This document shows positions 19,927-29,934 of a stretch of 64,000 nt of DNA, in pieces. Position 1 is the stretch's first letter. The number at the start of each line of letters is the position of its first letter. Made by a program: the position numbers and the translations under genes. The notes beneath the pieces are model-generated. The model worked only from the letters and a program-made list of their open reading frames with translations, was not told the DNA's origin and searched no databases. This DNA is from Mycolicibacterium sediminis (GTDB lineage Bacteria; Actinomycetota; Actinomycetes; Mycobacteriales; Mycobacteriaceae): positions 3,472,001 to 3,536,000 of the forward strand of contig NZ_AP022588.1 in the NCBI RefSeq assembly GCF_010731735.1. Reading direction: 5' to 3'.

Positions 19927-21067
19927 GACCGAGAGTCTGCCAGCCGACAGTCCGGTCGCCGTCGAGGCACGGCGGATCGCCGACCCCGGCGCAGGCCGTC
20001 CGAGCCGACGGAAGCTGGCCACCATCAACCGGGCGAGCGCGGTGATGATGCCGCTGATCGCACGCATCCCCGACCCGGTCAAGCGCGCTCTCCTGCGCAA
20101 CCGCCGCGTGACGCTCGACGGCAACACTCTCGACACCACCCTGCAGTTCGTCCTCGCGATCCAGAGGGCGTCGGGGACCAGTGGGCTGGTCGCCAGCGAC
20201 GACGTCGCCGTCGCCCGCGAGCAGCTCGGCAAGATGTCGGCCACCATCGACGCCCGCATCTCGGTCGGCACCCGCGACCTCGAGCTGCCCGGCCCGGCCG
20301 GACCCATCCCGGCGCGCCACTACGTGCCCGACGGCGCGACCGGCGCGGCCCCCCTGCTGGTCTTCTTCCACGGTGGCGGTTTCGTCGTCGGTGACCTGGA
20401 GACCCACGACGGGCTGTGCCGCCTGATCTGCCGCGACGCCGGCGTGCACGTGCTGGCGATCGACTACCGGCTCGCCCCCGAACACAAGGCGCCCGCGGCG
20501 GGGGAGGACTGCTACGCCGCCTACCGCTGGGCCGTCGAGCACGCCGACGAGCTGGGCGTCGACGCGTCGCGCATCGCCGTCGGCGGCGACAGCGCCGGTG
20601 GGAACCTCGCGGCAATCGTGTCGATGATGGCGCGCGACGACGCGGACGTGCCGCTGCCCGCGTTGCAGCTGCTGCTCTACCCGGCCACCAACTTCGCCGC
20701 GGAGACCCGTTCGAAGACGCTGTTCTCCGAGGGGTTCTTCCTCACCAAGCCGCACATGGATTGGTTCCGGGACAACTACGTCGTCGGCGCCACCCTCGAC
20801 CGCGACGACTGGCGGATCTCCCCGCTGCTGGCCGACGACCTCGCCGGCCTGCCGCCCGCGTTGGTGTTGACGGCGGGGTTCGACCCGCTGCGCGACGAGG
20901 GTGGGCAGTTCGCCGAGGCACTGGCCGCGGCGGGCGTCCCCGTCGACCACCGGGTGTACGGGTCGGTCGTGCACGCGTTCGCGAACTTCTTCCCGCTGGG
21001 CGGCGCCAGCGCCACCGCTACCGCCGACATGGTGTCGGCGCTGCGGGCACACCTGAGTCGCAGCTGA
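19925..21067 (+). CDS. lipN: Esterase/lipase of the hormone-sensitive lipase family
   Basis: 380-residue alpha/beta hydrolase. It has the oxyanion motif FFHGGGFVVGDLETHDGL, DYRLAPEHKAPAA, the nucleophile GDSAGGNLAAI, acidic residue in TAGFDPLRDEG and the catalytic His in VVHAFANFF. An N-terminal cap of about 110 residues is LipN-like. GGAGGG 7 nt upstream of ATG 19925 supports the start, although that site lies inside the divergent aldo-keto reductase gene. LipN hydrolyses short-chain esters in M. tuberculosis. Confidence 0.9.
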   Translation: MTESLPADSPVAVEARRIADPGAGRPSRRKLATINRASAVMMPLIARIPDPVKRALLRNRRVTLDGNTLDTTLQFVLAIQRASGTSGLVASDDVAVAREQLGKMSATIDARISVGTRDLELPGPAGPIPARHYVPDGATGAAPLLVFFHGGGFVVGDLETHDGLCRLICRDAGVHVLAIDYRLAPEHKAPAAGEDCYAAYRWAVEHADELGVDASRIAVGGDSAGGNLAAIVSMMARDDADVPLPALQLLLYPATNFAAETRSKTLFSEGFFLTKPHMDWFRDNYVVGATLDRDDWRISPLLADDLAGLPPALVLTAGFDPLRDEGGQFAEALAAAGVPVDHRVYGSVVHAFANFFPLGGASATATADMVSALRAHLSRS

Positions 21068-21106
21068 GAAGCAGAACGGGCCTGACGACCGGCGAGAAGT
21101 CGCCGG

Positions 21107-21112
21107 TACCCT
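21107..21112 (+). promoter_or_regulatory. -10 element for the DsbA-like gene
   Basis: TACCCT ends 7 nt before GTG 21120, again leaderless spacing. Confidence 0.5.
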
Positions 21113-21119
21113 GTCAACC

Positions 21120-21908
21120 GTGGCCAAGAAATCCAAGAAGACACCCAGCTACGACCTCAAGGCAGCCGACCGCAAGCGCAATCTGCTGATTCAGGTCGGG
21201 TTGACCGCGATCGTGGTGATCTTCGCGGTGGCCCTGGTCCTGGTGATCGTGACCAACGCGAAGGACAAGCCCGCCGCCGGTGAGGCGAAGGCCATCCGCG
21301 TCGCGTCGAGCAACGTGATCACCAACGAGGGCACCACCGACCCGAAGGTCGTGCTCGGCGTCTACGAGGACTTCCTCTGCCCGGTATGCGGCCGCTTCGA
21401 GCAGCAGTTCGGCCCCACGATCACCTCGCTGGTGACCAGTGGCGCCATGGCCGTCGACTACAACATGGTGGCCATCCTCGACCGTCCCGCCAACGACAAC
21501 TACTCGTCGCGGGCCGGCGCCGCCGCCTACTGCGTCGCCGACGAGGACAAGACCCCGAACAAGGAGGTCTTCTCCCGGTTCCACGCGGCCCTGTACGCCC
21601 AGCAGCCCAGCGAGGTCGGGACCAACTTCCCCACCAACGCGCAGCTCATCGAGACGGCCCGGCAGGCCGGAGCGGCCGGAACGGTTCCGGAGTGCGTCAA
21701 CAGCGGGCGCTACACCAACCTCGTCGAGGGCCTCGCCGGCGCGACGAGCGTGAATGCGACCCCGACGGTCCGGATCAACGGCGAGGACTACGAGTTCTCC
21801 ACACCCGACGCGCTCGTCGCGAAGGTCAAGGAGATCGTCGGCGACGTGCCGGGAGCCACCCCGGTGCCCGCCGCCCCGCTGCCCGGCCAGGCGCCGGCCG
21901 CACCGTGA
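21120..21908 (+). CDS. Membrane-anchored DsbA-like thiol oxidoreductase
   Basis: 262 residues. After a Lys-rich start, one membrane helix (about 24-45, LLIQVGLTAIVVIFAVALVLVIV) anchors an extracytoplasmic thioredoxin-fold domain. The active site CPVC is at residues 87-90 (YEDFLCPVCGRFEQQF), and NATPTVRINGEDYE holds the cis-proline loop. Extra cysteines (YCVAD, ECVNS) may form a second pair. The next gene encodes VKOR and overlaps by 4 bases, so this is the oxidase pair that makes disulfides in exported proteins. It corresponds to Rv2969c. Confidence 0.93.
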   Translation: MAKKSKKTPSYDLKAADRKRNLLIQVGLTAIVVIFAVALVLVIVTNAKDKPAAGEAKAIRVASSNVITNEGTTDPKVVLGVYEDFLCPVCGRFEQQFGPTITSLVTSGAMAVDYNMVAILDRPANDNYSSRAGAAAYCVADEDKTPNKEVFSRFHAALYAQQPSEVGTNFPTNAQLIETARQAGAAGTVPECVNSGRYTNLVEGLAGATSVNATPTVRINGEDYEFSTPDALVAKVKEIVGDVPGATPVPAAPLPGQAPAAP

Positions 21909-22534
21909 CCGTTACCGCGCCCGACGCCACCCCGGTAGCCGATCGACCGGCGACCGGTGGCCCGGTGCGCGTGTCCCGCGCCAGCGCCATCTGGATCCTG
22001 ATCGCCGGCGCGGTGGGCTTCACCGCGGCGTTCACCCTCACGGTCGAGAAGATCGAACTCCTGATCAACCCGGCCTACGTGCCGTCGTGCAGCATCAACC
22101 CGGTGCTGTCCTGCGGGTCGGTGATGGTCACCCCGCAGGCGGCGCTGTTCGGCTTCCCGAACCCGCTCATCGGCATCGCGTCGTTCGCGGTGGTCGTGGT
22201 CACCGGCGTCCTCGCCGTCACCAAAGTGTCCCTGCCCCAGTGGTATTGGGCCGGACTCGCCGTCGGATCGCTGCTGGGCGTCGTGTTCGTGCACTGGCTG
22301 ATCTGGCAGAGCCTCTACGACATCGGCGCCCTGTGCCCGTACTGCATGGTCGTGTGGGCGGTGACGGTGCCGCTCTTCGTGGTGGTCTCCTCGATCGCCC
22401 TGCGGCCGCTGGCGGGCAATGCCGTCGCCCGCGTCGTCCACCAGTGGCGATGGTCGCTGGTCGCACTGTGGTTCACCGCGCTGATCCTGATGATCCTGGT
22501 CCGGTTCTGGAACTACTGGTCCACGCTGATCTAG
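21905..22534 (+). CDS. Vitamin K epoxide reductase-family protein (DsbB equivalent)
   Basis: 209-residue integral membrane protein that reoxidises DsbA using quinone. It has four or five membrane helices. The periplasmic loop pair is in PSCSINPVLSCGSV and the quinone-side redox pair is CPYC in ALCPYCMVVWAV. FGFPNPLIGIASF is the conserved VKOR serine/asparagine region. The GTG start overlaps the DsbA stop (GTGA), so the two are translationally coupled. It corresponds to Rv2968c. Confidence 0.95.
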   Translation: MTVTAPDATPVADRPATGGPVRVSRASAIWILIAGAVGFTAAFTLTVEKIELLINPAYVPSCSINPVLSCGSVMVTPQAALFGFPNPLIGIASFAVVVVTGVLAVTKVSLPQWYWAGLAVGSLLGVVFVHWLIWQSLYDIGALCPYCMVVWAVTVPLFVVVSSIALRPLAGNAVARVVHQWRWSLVALWFTALILMILVRFWNYWSTLI

Positions 22535-22569
22535 GTCCGGGGCCGGGTGACGGCGGGTTAGGGTAGCCC

Positions 22570-25500
22570 GTGATTTCCAAGCTGCTCGTCGCCAACCGCG
22601 GAGAGATCGCCATCCGTGCGTTCCGGGCGGCCTACGAGATGGACATCGCGACGGTCGCGGTCTACGCCTACGAGGACCGCAACTCGTCGCACCGCCTGAA
22701 GGCCGACGAGTCCTATCAGATCGGCGAACTCGGTCATCCCGTGCGCGCCTACCTCTCGGTCGACGAGATCATCCGCGTGGCACGCCACTCCGGCGCGGAC
22801 GCCGTCTATCCCGGCTACGGGTTCCTCTCGGAGAACCCGGAACTCGCGTCGGCGTGCGAGCAGGCCGGCATCAGGTTCGTGGGACCCGGCGCGCACGTCC
22901 TGGAACTGACCGGCAACAAGTCGCGAGCGATCGCGGCGGCACGGGACGCGGGCCTGCCGGTGCTGGCGTCGTCGGAGCCGTCGGCGTCGGTCGAGGACCT
23001 CGTGGCCGCATCGCAGTCGATGGACTTCCCGCTGTTCGTCAAGGCGGTGTCGGGCGGCGGCGGGCGCGGCATGCGCCGGGTCGCCGACCCCGACGGGCTG
23101 GCCGAGGCGATCGAGGCCGCGTCGCGGGAGGCGGAGTCGGCGTTCGGCGATCCGATGGTCTACCTCGAGCAGGCGGTGATCAACCCGCGGCACATCGAGG
23201 TCCAGATCCTGGCCGACGGCCGCGGTGAGGTGATCCACCTCTACGAGCGGGACTGCAGCGTCCAGCGTCGCCACCAGAAGGTGATCGAGCTGGCGCCGGC
23301 ACCCAATCTGGATGGTGCGCTGCGTGATCGGATCTGTGCCGACGCCGTCGCATTCGCCCGCGGGATCGACTACTTCTGCGCGGGCACGGTGGAGTTCCTG
23401 CTCGACGAGCGCGGGCATCACGTGTTCATCGAGTGCAATCCGCGAATTCAGGTGGAGCACACGGTGACCGAGGAGATCACCGACGTCGACCTGGTGGGTT
23501 CGCAGCTGCGGATCGCGGCCGGTGAGTCGCTGGCCGACCTCGGCCTGAGTCAGGACGCGATCCGCATCCGCGGTGCCGCCCTCCAGTGCCGGATCACCAC
23601 CGAGGACCCCGCGAACGGCTTCCGTCCCGACACCGGTCGGATCACCGGCTACCGCTCACCGGGCGGCGCGGGCATCCGGCTGGACGGCGGCACCACTCTC
23701 GGCGCCGAGATCGGCGCGCACTTCGACTCGATGATGGTGAAGCTGACGTGCCGGGGGCGCGACTTCTCGATCGCGTCCGCGCGGGCGAAGCGCGCGCTGG
23801 CGGAGTTCCGCATCCGCGGCGTGTCGACCAACATCCCGTTCCTGCAGGCCGTCATCGACGACCCCGACTTCCGGGCGGGCAGGGTCACCACGTCGTTCAT
23901 CGACGACCGGCCCCAGCTGCTCACCGCGCACGCCTCCGCCGACCGCGGCACGAAGATCATCAACTACCTCGCCGACGTCACGGTCAACAAGCCCCACGGC
24001 GAGCGGCCGTCGACGGTGTACCCCTTCGACAAGCTCCCGGTGTGCGACCTGGCGGCCACCCCGCCGCCGGGCAGTAGGCAGCGTCTGACGACGCTGGGCC
24101 CAGAGGGCTTCGCCGAATGGCTGCGCGACTCACCGGCGGTCGGGGTGACCGACACGACGTTCCGCGACGCCCACCAGTCGCTGTTGGCCACCAGGGTGCG
24201 GACGAACGGCCTGCTGATGGTCGCGCCCCACATCGCCAGGCTCACCCCCGAGCTGCTGTCGATCGAATGCTGGGGCGGGGCCACCTACGACGTGGCGCTG
24301 CGGTTCCTCAAGGAGGATCCGTGGGAGCGGCTGGCGGCGCTGCGGGAGGCGATCCCCAACATCTGCCTGCAGATGCTGCTCCGCGGCCGCAACACCGTCG
24401 GCTACACCCCGTACCCGGAGTCGGTGACGAGTGCGTTCGTCGAGGAGGCCGCGCGCACCGGGGTGGACGTCTTCCGGATCTTCGACGCGCTGAACAACGT
24501 CGACTCGATGCGCCCGGCCATCGACGCCGTCCGCGAAACCGGTTCCACCGTGGCCGAAGTCGCGATGTCCTACACCGGCGACCTGTCGGATCCGGCCGAG
24601 ACGCTCTACACGCTCGACTACTGGCTACGGCTGGCCGACGAGATCGTCACCGCCGGCGCACACGTGCTCGCAATCAAGGACATGGCCGGGCTGTTGCGAC
24701 CTCCGGCGGCGGCGACTCTGGTCTCCGCCCTGCGCAGCAGGTTCGACCTCCCGGTGCACGTGCACACCCACGACACCCCCGGCGGACAGCTCGCCACCTA
24801 CCTGGCCGCCTGGCGGGCCGGCGCGAGCGCTGTCGACGGCGCGGCGGCACCGCTGGCGGGCACCACCAGCCAGCCCGCACTGTCCTCGATCGTGGCGGCG
24901 GCCGCACACACCGAGTACGACACCGGCCTCGATCTCGCGGCGGTGTGCGACCTGGAGCCCTACTGGGAGGCGCTGCGGCGGGTCTACGCGCCGTTCGAGT
25001 CGGGGCTGCCCGCGCCGACGGGGCGGGTGTACACCCACGAGATCCCCGGCGGACAGCTGAGCAACCTGCGCACCCAGGCCGTGGCGCTGGGATTGGGCGA
25101 CCGGTTCGAGGACGTCGAGAACGCCTACGCCGGTGCCGACCGCGTCCTGGGCCGGCTCGTGAAGGTGACCCCGTCATCGAAGGTGGTGGGCGACCTCGCA
25201 CTGGCGCTCGTGGGCGCGGGCGCGACGGCCGACGAGTTCGCGGCCGACCCGGCCCGGTTCGACATCCCCGACTCGGTGATCGGATTCTTGCGCGGCGAAC
25301 TCGGCGACCCGCCCGGCGGCTGGCCGGAACCGTTGCGCACCAAGGCACTCGAGGGCCGGGCCGAGGCCAAGCCCGTCCCGCAGTTGTCCGAGGCGGACGA
25401 CGCGCTGCTGCGCGAGCCCGGCGTCACCCGGCAGGCGACGCTGAACCGACTGCTCTTCCCCGCCCCGACCCGCGAGTTCGAGGCGCACCGCGAGCAGTAC

Positions 25501-25989
25501 GGCGACACCTCGACGCTGAGCGCGAACCAGTTCTTCTACGGCCTGCGGCACGGCGACGAGCACCGCGTCCAGCTCGAGCGCGGCGTCGAGCTGCTCATCG
25601 GGCTCGAGGCGATCTCCGATCCCGACGAGCGGGGCATGCGCACGGTGCTGTGCATCCTCAACGGGCAACTCCGGCCCGTCGTGGTGCGCGACCGCAGCGT
25701 GGCCGACACCGTTCCCGCCGCCGAGAAGGCCGACCGGTCCAACCCCGACCACGTCGCGGCCCCGTTCGCCGGCGTCGTGAGCGTCGCTGTGGCCGAAGGG
25801 GATTCGGTGGAGGCGGGGCAGACCATCGCCACCATAGAGGCGATGAAGATGGAGGCCGCGATCACCGCACCCAAGGCGGGCACGGTCGAGCGGGTGGCCG
25901 TCTCGGCGACCGAACAGGTCGAGGGTGGGGACCTGCTGGTGGTGGTCGGTCCGGCGGGCAGAAGCGAAGCGACCCGGGATTCGACCTGA
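22570..25989 (+). CDS. pyc: Pyruvate carboxylase
   Basis: Carboxylates pyruvate to oxaloacetate (anaplerosis). 1139 residues in the usual order. The biotin carboxylase domain (about 1-450) has [32 protein letters not shown] and the ATP loop [11 protein letters not shown]. The carboxyltransferase domain starts near 527 with [18 protein letters not shown] and includes [12 protein letters not shown] and VHTHDTPGG. The biotinyl domain has EAMKME near residues 1090-1095. TAGGGT is 5 nt before the GTG start. The last codons overlap the start of rsmD by 4 bases. Confidence 0.97.
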   Translation: MISKLLVANRGEIAIRAFRAAYEMDIATVAVYAYEDRNSSHRLKADESYQIGELGHPVRAYLSVDEIIRVARHSGADAVYPGYGFLSENPELASACEQAGIRFVGPGAHVLELTGNKSRAIAAARDAGLPVLASSEPSASVEDLVAASQSMDFPLFVKAVSGGGGRGMRRVADPDGLAEAIEAASREAESAFGDPMVYLEQAVINPRHIEVQILADGRGEVIHLYERDCSVQRRHQKVIELAPAPNLDGALRDRICADAVAFARGIDYFCAGTVEFLLDERGHHVFIECNPRIQVEHTVTEEITDVDLVGSQLRIAAGESLADLGLSQDAIRIRGAALQCRITTEDPANGFRPDTGRITGYRSPGGAGIRLDGGTTLGAEIGAHFDSMMVKLTCRGRDFSIASARAKRALAEFRIRGVSTNIPFLQAVIDDPDFRAGRVTTSFIDDRPQLLTAHASADRGTKIINYLADVTVNKPHGERPSTVYPFDKLPVCDLAATPPPGSRQRLTTLGPEGFAEWLRDSPAVGVTDTTFRDAHQSLLATRVRTNGLLMVAPHIARLTPELLSIECWGGATYDVALRFLKEDPWERLAALREAIPNICLQMLLRGRNTVGYTPYPESVTSAFVEEAARTGVDVFRIFDALNNVDSMRPAIDAVRETGSTVAEVAMSYTGDLSDPAETLYTLDYWLRLADEIVTAGAHVLAIKDMAGLLRPPAAATLVSALRSRFDLPVHVHTHDTPGGQLATYLAAWRAGASAVDGAAAPLAGTTSQPALSSIVAAAAHTEYDTGLDLAAVCDLEPYWEALRRVYAPFESGLPAPTGRVYTHEIPGGQLSNLRTQAVALGLGDRFEDVENAYAGADRVLGRLVKVTPSSKVVGDLALALVGAGATADEFAADPARFDIPDSVIGFLRGELGDPPGGWPEPLRTKALEGRAEAKPVPQLSEADDALLREPGVTRQATLNRLLFPAPTREFEAHREQYGDTSTLSANQFFYGLRHGDEHRVQLERGVELLIGLEAISDPDERGMRTVLCILNGQLRPVVVRDRSVADTVPAAEKADRSNPDHVAAPFAGVVSVAVAEGDSVEAGQTIATIEAMKMEAAITAPKAGTVERVAVSATEQVEGGDLLVVVGPAGRSEATRDST

Positions 25990-26558
25990 CCCGCATCATC
26001 GGCGGCCGATTCGGCGGCAGGCGAATCGTCGTCCCGCAGAGCCGTTCTGGGACCGGGACGCGACCCACCACCGACCGCGTCCGCGAATCGCTGTTCAACG
26101 TGCTGTCGGCGCGGATCGACTTCGACGGCGCGCACGTCCTCGACCTGTATGCGGGCTCGGGCGCACTCGGCCTGGAGGCGCTCTCCCGCGGCGCGACCAC
26201 GGCGACGTTCGTGGAGGCGGACCGCAGGGCGGCCGACGTGATCGCGGCGAACGTCGCCGCACTGGGCGCCCATGGCGCATCGGTGCGACGGACGGCCGTC
26301 GACGCCGCACTCGCGGGCAGCGCGACACGTCCGTACGGGATCGTCTTCGCCGATCCGCCCTACGACGTCACGACGGGCGAGGTGGAGACCGTCCTCGCGA
26401 CGCTGACGGCCGGGGGCTGGGTCGGAGACGGTGCCGTCGCGATCGTCGAACGGCCGACCTCGGCGGTACCCGTCACCTGGCCACCGGGCTGGGCGGCCTG
26501 GCCCGACCGACGGTACGGCGACACCCGCTTGGAGTTCGGCGAGTACGGCTTCGCGTAG
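25986..26558 (+). CDS. rsmD: 16S rRNA (guanine-966-N2) methyltransferase, apparent CTG start
   Basis: 190 residues: (M/L)[31 protein letters not shown], the SAM motif [20 protein letters not shown] and the catalytic DPPY in IVFADPPYD. Orthologs begin MTRIIGG. Here that first codon is CTG at 25986, overlapping the pyc TGA. Upstream, the frame has no ATG, GTG or TTG within the neighbouring pyc coding region I checked, and the next in-frame GTG is about 37 codons downstream, inside conserved sequence. So CTG is the best start, or a base has been miscalled. Confidence 0.9.
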   Translation: MTRIIGGRFGGRRIVVPQSRSGTGTRPTTDRVRESLFNVLSARIDFDGAHVLDLYAGSGALGLEALSRGATTATFVEADRRAADVIAANVAALGAHGASVRRTAVDAALAGSATRPYGIVFADPPYDVTTGEVETVLATLTAGGWVGDGAVAIVERPTSAVPVTWPPGWAAWPDRRYGDTRLEFGEYGFA

Positions 26559-26573
26559 CGTCCCGTCCCGGCG

Positions 26574-26579
26574 TAGCCT
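26574..26579 (+). promoter_or_regulatory. -10 element for coaD
   Basis: TAGCCT lies 8 nt before the coaD ATG. Confidence 0.45.
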
Positions 26580-26587
26580 CTTCGGGC

Positions 26588-27064
26588 ATGAGCGGCGCGG
26601 TATGCCCGGGTTCCTTCGACCCGGTGACCCTCGGCCACGTCGACGTGTTCGAGCGGGCCTGCGCCCAGTTCGACGAGATCGTCGTCGCCGTCCTGGTGAA
26701 CCCCAACAAGAAGGGGTTGTTCACCGCCGACGAACGCATCGAACTCATTCGGGAGTCGACCCCGCACCTGGCGAACCTGCGCGTGGAGGCCGGGCAGGGC
26801 CTGGTCGTCGACTTCGCGAAGGCCAGGGGAATGACGGCGATCGTCAAGGGTCTGCGCAGCGGCACCGACTTCGAATACGAACTGCCGATGGCGCAGATGA
26901 ACTCCCACGTCGCCGGGGTCGACACGTTCTTCATCGCCGCCGATCCCCGCTACTCGTTCGTGTCGTCGTCTCTGGCCAAGGAGGTCGCCGGGCTCGGCGG
27001 TGACGTCTCCGACCTGCTGCCGAAGCCCGTGAACGACAGGCTGCGGGCCAAGCTCAAGGGTTGA
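26588..27064 (+). CDS. coaD: Phosphopantetheine adenylyltransferase
   Basis: Adenylates 4'-phosphopantetheine to dephospho-CoA. 158 residues: [24 protein letters not shown] carries the TxGH nucleotidyltransferase motif. [32 protein letters not shown] and [14 protein letters not shown] complete the family pattern. Length is normal. In M. tuberculosis the next large region downstream is the PDIM/PGL locus; here a hemerythrin-like gene follows 79 bases later. Confidence 0.97.
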   Translation: MSGAVCPGSFDPVTLGHVDVFERACAQFDEIVVAVLVNPNKKGLFTADERIELIRESTPHLANLRVEAGQGLVVDFAKARGMTAIVKGLRSGTDFEYELPMAQMNSHVAGVDTFFIAADPRYSFVSSSLAKEVAGLGGDVSDLLPKPVNDRLRAKLKG

Positions 27065-27143
27065 GATCCGTCCGGAGGGGAATCACGGGGGCATGCGTCG
27101 GCAGCCCCCGGCGCCCCACCACACCCACACCGGAGATCTCCCC

Positions 27144-27710
27144 ATGGTCGAGACATTCGTCCAGTCCACCGACGACGTCGTCAGGTTCCTCAAGGATCAG
27201 CACAACCTGATCCGGGACATGTTCGAGGAGGTGTTCTCCGCGTCCACCACCCGGGCGCGGGAGACCGCCTTCACCGAACTGCGCCAGTTGCTGGTAGTGC
27301 ACGAGACCTCCGAGGAGATGGTGGTGCACCCGGTGGTCCGGCGCGAGGTCGACGGCGGGGACCTCATCGTCGACGCCCGCCTCAAGGAGGAGCACGACGC
27401 CAAGGAGCACCTCTCGGCCCTGGACGCGATGGACGTCGGATCCGACGAGTTCATCGCCGACCTCGTCCTGTACCGCGGCGCGGTGATCGACCACGCCGAG
27501 CGTGAGGAGATCGAGGAGTTCGACAAACTGGAGCGGGAGGTCGACGCGGCCGACCTGAAGCGCATGGCGGCCGCGGTCGTGGCGGCGCAGACGATCGCGC
27601 CCACCCGGCCACACCCCGGCGTCGAATCCGCGAAGCGCAACTTCCTCGTCGGGCCCGTCGCGTCGGTGCTCGACCGAGCCAGGGACGCGATCGACTCCGT
27701 GCTGAAGTAG
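27144..27710 (+). CDS. Hemerythrin HHE-domain protein
   Basis: 188 residues, predicted four-helix bundle with a diiron site. Candidate ligands lie in FLKDQHNLIRDMFEEV, VVHETSEEMVVHPVV, LKEEHDAKEHLSAL and AVIDHAEREEIEEF, the H-HxxxE-HxxxH arrangement of the family. Such proteins bind oxygen, sense nitric oxide or handle peroxide; which applies is unknown. The ATG at 27144 has GGAGA 7 nt upstream. A C-terminal tail of about 35 residues goes beyond the bundle. Confidence 0.85.
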   Translation: MVETFVQSTDDVVRFLKDQHNLIRDMFEEVFSASTTRARETAFTELRQLLVVHETSEEMVVHPVVRREVDGGDLIVDARLKEEHDAKEHLSALDAMDVGSDEFIADLVLYRGAVIDHAEREEIEEFDKLEREVDAADLKRMAAAVVAAQTIAPTRPHPGVESAKRNFLVGPVASVLDRARDAIDSVLK

Positions 27711-27746
27711 GTCCGCGCGCCTAACCACGGGCGACACACCGCCGTC

Positions 27747-27769
27747 GTTACGCAGTCACAGGAGTAACA
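27747..27769 (+). promoter_or_regulatory. Candidate MtrA-type direct repeats upstream of sepIVA
   Basis: GTCACAggaGTAACAcca gives two copies of a GTMACA half-site exactly 9 bases apart, with GTTACG 8 bases before them. Tandem GTCACA-like repeats are the recognition pattern of the MtrA response regulator, which controls cell-division and wall genes. Assignment is by pattern only. Confidence 0.45.
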
Positions 27770-27812
27770 CCAGGCACACTGGTCTCAACAACTACGCCTG
27801 GAGGGTGTTGCC

Positions 27813-28550
27813 GTGTACCGAGTTTTCGAAGCGCTCGATGAGCTGGGGGCGATCGTCGAAGAGGCCCGCGGCGTGCCGATGACGGCAGGCTGCATGGTGC
27901 CGCGAGGCGACGTGCTCGAACTCCTCGACGACATCAAGGATGCGATCCCCGGCGAGCTGGACGACGCCCAGGACGTGCTCGACGCACGCGACGCGATGCT
28001 GCGCGACGCCAAGGAGCACGCCGACACGATGGTGGGGAACGCGACCGCAGAGGCGGATTCGCTGCTGAACCACTCGCGTGCCGAGGCCGACCGCTTGCTC
28101 GCCGACGCCAAGGCGCAGGCCGACCGCATGGTCGGTGAGGCACGTCAGCACAGCGAGCGCATGGTCGGCGACGCACGGTCGGAGGCGGAACGCGTTGCGG
28201 CCACCGCGAAGCGGGAGTACGAAGCGAGCACGGGCCGCGCGAAGGCCGAGGCCGACCGACTCATCGAGAGCGGAAACCTGGCCTACGAGAAGGCCGTACA
28301 GGAGGGCATCAAGGAGCAGCAGCGCCTGGTGGCCCAGACCGAAATCGTCCAGACCGCCACCATGGAGGCGACCAGGATGATCGACTCCGCCCACGCCGAG
28401 GCGGACCGGTTGCGCGGCGAGTGCGACATCTACGTCGACAGCAAGCTCGCAGAGTTCGAGGACTACCTCAACGGAACGTTGCGCTCCGTGGGTCGGGGCC
28501 GGCACCAGCTGCGCACCGCGGCCGGCACCCACGACTACGCCCAGCGTTAG
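27813..28550 (+). CDS. sepIVA: SepIVA, DivIVA-like septation protein
   Basis: 245 residues. The N-terminal MYRVFEALDELGAIVEEARGVPMTAGCMVPRGDVLELLDDI is the DivIVA-like head. Residues about 50-220 are an Ala/Glu/Arg-rich coiled coil with repeated H/A-ERMVGDARSEAERV-type units. SepIVA is an essential septum and polar-growth factor in mycobacteria (Rv2927c). GTG 27813 is preceded by GGAGGG at 7 nt. Confidence 0.92.
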   Translation: MYRVFEALDELGAIVEEARGVPMTAGCMVPRGDVLELLDDIKDAIPGELDDAQDVLDARDAMLRDAKEHADTMVGNATAEADSLLNHSRAEADRLLADAKAQADRMVGEARQHSERMVGDARSEAERVAATAKREYEASTGRAKAEADRLIESGNLAYEKAVQEGIKEQQRLVAQTEIVQTATMEATRMIDSAHAEADRLRGECDIYVDSKLAEFEDYLNGTLRSVGRGRHQLRTAAGTHDYAQR

Positions 28551-28591
28551 TCGCACCGCCACGCCCGGCACCGACGCCCACCTAACGGTCG

Positions 28592-28597
28592 TAGACT
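28592..28597 (+). promoter_or_regulatory. -10 element for the DUF177 gene
   Basis: TAGACT ends 7 nt before ATG 28605. Confidence 0.5.
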
Positions 28598-28604
28598 GAC
28601 GGCC

Positions 28605-29204
28605 ATGGCAGGGACGAAGGGGCAGCATCCGCGGCCCGACCACCGATCCCCGTTCGTCGTCGACGTCTCACGTCTCGGCAGACGGCCCGGTTCGATGCAC
28701 GAAATCCACGAGACCGTGCCTGCGCCGCACCGGATCGGCCTCGACCTGATCGCGATCGCCGACGGGGCGCCGGTCGAACTGGACCTGCGACTCGAGGCGG
28801 TGTCCGAGGGCGTCCTCGTCACCGGGACGGTGTCGGCGCCGACCGTGGGCGAGTGCGCGCGGTGTCTGGCACCGGTGACCGGGGACGTGGAGATCGACCT
28901 CACCGAACTCTTCGCCTATCCCGAGAGCGCGACCGAGGCCACCACCGAGACCGACGAGGTGGGACACGTCATCGACGACACCGTCGACCTCGACCAACCG
29001 ATCGTCGACGCCGTCGGCCTGGCTCTGCCGTTCGCCCCGCTCTGCACCGACGACTGCCAGGGGCTGTGCCCCGACTGCGGCACCCGGCTCGCGGACGCCG
29101 AGGCCGACCACCATCACGACCAGATCGATCCGCGGTGGGCCAAGCTCGCCGCCATGCTGCCCACCGATTCCGACGCCCCGGGCGCAGATGGGGACCGCGC
29201 GTGA
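28605..29204 (+). CDS. DUF177 family protein (YceD-like)
   Basis: 199 residues. In many bacteria DUF177/YceD proteins are linked to 23S rRNA and ribosomal protein L32 production. FVVDVSRLGRRPGS, ECARCLAPVTGDVEIDLTELFAY and the C-terminal CTDDCQGLCPDCGTRLADAEADHHHDQIDPRWAKL are visible. The two CxxC groups suggest a zinc site. The stop overlaps the rnc GTG by 4 bases. L32 (rpmF) often lies next to this gene; it is not present here, as in other mycobacteria. Confidence 0.88.
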   Translation: MAGTKGQHPRPDHRSPFVVDVSRLGRRPGSMHEIHETVPAPHRIGLDLIAIADGAPVELDLRLEAVSEGVLVTGTVSAPTVGECARCLAPVTGDVEIDLTELFAYPESATEATTETDEVGHVIDDTVDLDQPIVDAVGLALPFAPLCTDDCQGLCPDCGTRLADAEADHHHDQIDPRWAKLAAMLPTDSDAPGADGDRA

Positions 29205-29926
29205 CGGCGGATCGGACCCGGCTGCTCGACGCCCTCGGGATCGATCTCCCCGACGACAAGCTGACCATCGCCCTGACCCACCGCAGCTACTCGTTCGAGA
29301 ACGGCGGGCTGCCCACCAACGAACGGCTCGAGTTCCTCGGTGACGCCGTCCTCGGACTGCTGATCGCCGACATCCTCATCGCGCGCCACCCCGACAGCCC
29401 CGAGGGCGAACTGGCGAAGCTGCGCAACAGCATCGTCAACACCCAGGCGCTCGCCACCGTCGGCCGCACGCTCGCGGACACGGGACTCGGGTCGTTCCTC
29501 CTGCTGGGACGCGGCGAGATCGTGACCGGCGGCGCCGACAAGGCGAGCATCCTGGCCGACGGCGTCGAGGCGCTCCTCGGTGCGGTCTACTCCGAACACG
29601 GCTTCGACGCCGCCCGCGCGGTGGTCCTACGACTGTTCGGCGACCTGCTCGACGCCGCGCCAGGCCTCGGTGCCGCTCTGGAGTGGAAGTCCAGCCTGCA
29701 GGAACTCACCGTCGCCCGCGGTCTCGGCGTACCCCGGTACGTCGTCGACTCCGACGGCCCCGACCACGACCGGGTGTTCACGGCGGTCGTGCTGGTCGAC
29801 GGCGTGGAGTACGGCACCGGCATCGGCAGCACGAAGAAGGACGCCGAGATCAAGGCGGCGGCGCAGGCGTGGACGGCGCTCGACTCGGAGGTCGCGCAGA
29901 TCCCGCCGCCGGTCGACGATGCCTGA
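29201..29926 (+). CDS. rnc: Ribonuclease III
   Basis: Cuts double-stranded RNA, including rRNA precursors. 241 residues. The catalytic signature [20 protein letters not shown] (about residues 38-57) is followed by the second acidic patch [17 protein letters not shown]. The C-terminal dsRNA-binding domain begins at [14 protein letters not shown] and ends with [16 protein letters not shown]. The GTG start overlaps the DUF177 stop as GTGA. mutM follows after 8 bases. Confidence 0.96.
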   Translation: MTADRTRLLDALGIDLPDDKLTIALTHRSYSFENGGLPTNERLEFLGDAVLGLLIADILIARHPDSPEGELAKLRNSIVNTQALATVGRTLADTGLGSFLLLGRGEIVTGGADKASILADGVEALLGAVYSEHGFDAARAVVLRLFGDLLDAAPGLGAALEWKSSLQELTVARGLGVPRYVVDSDGPDHDRVFTAVVLVDGVEYGTGIGSTKKDAEIKAAAQAWTALDSEVAQIPPPVDDA

Positions 29927-29934
29927 TTCGTCCG

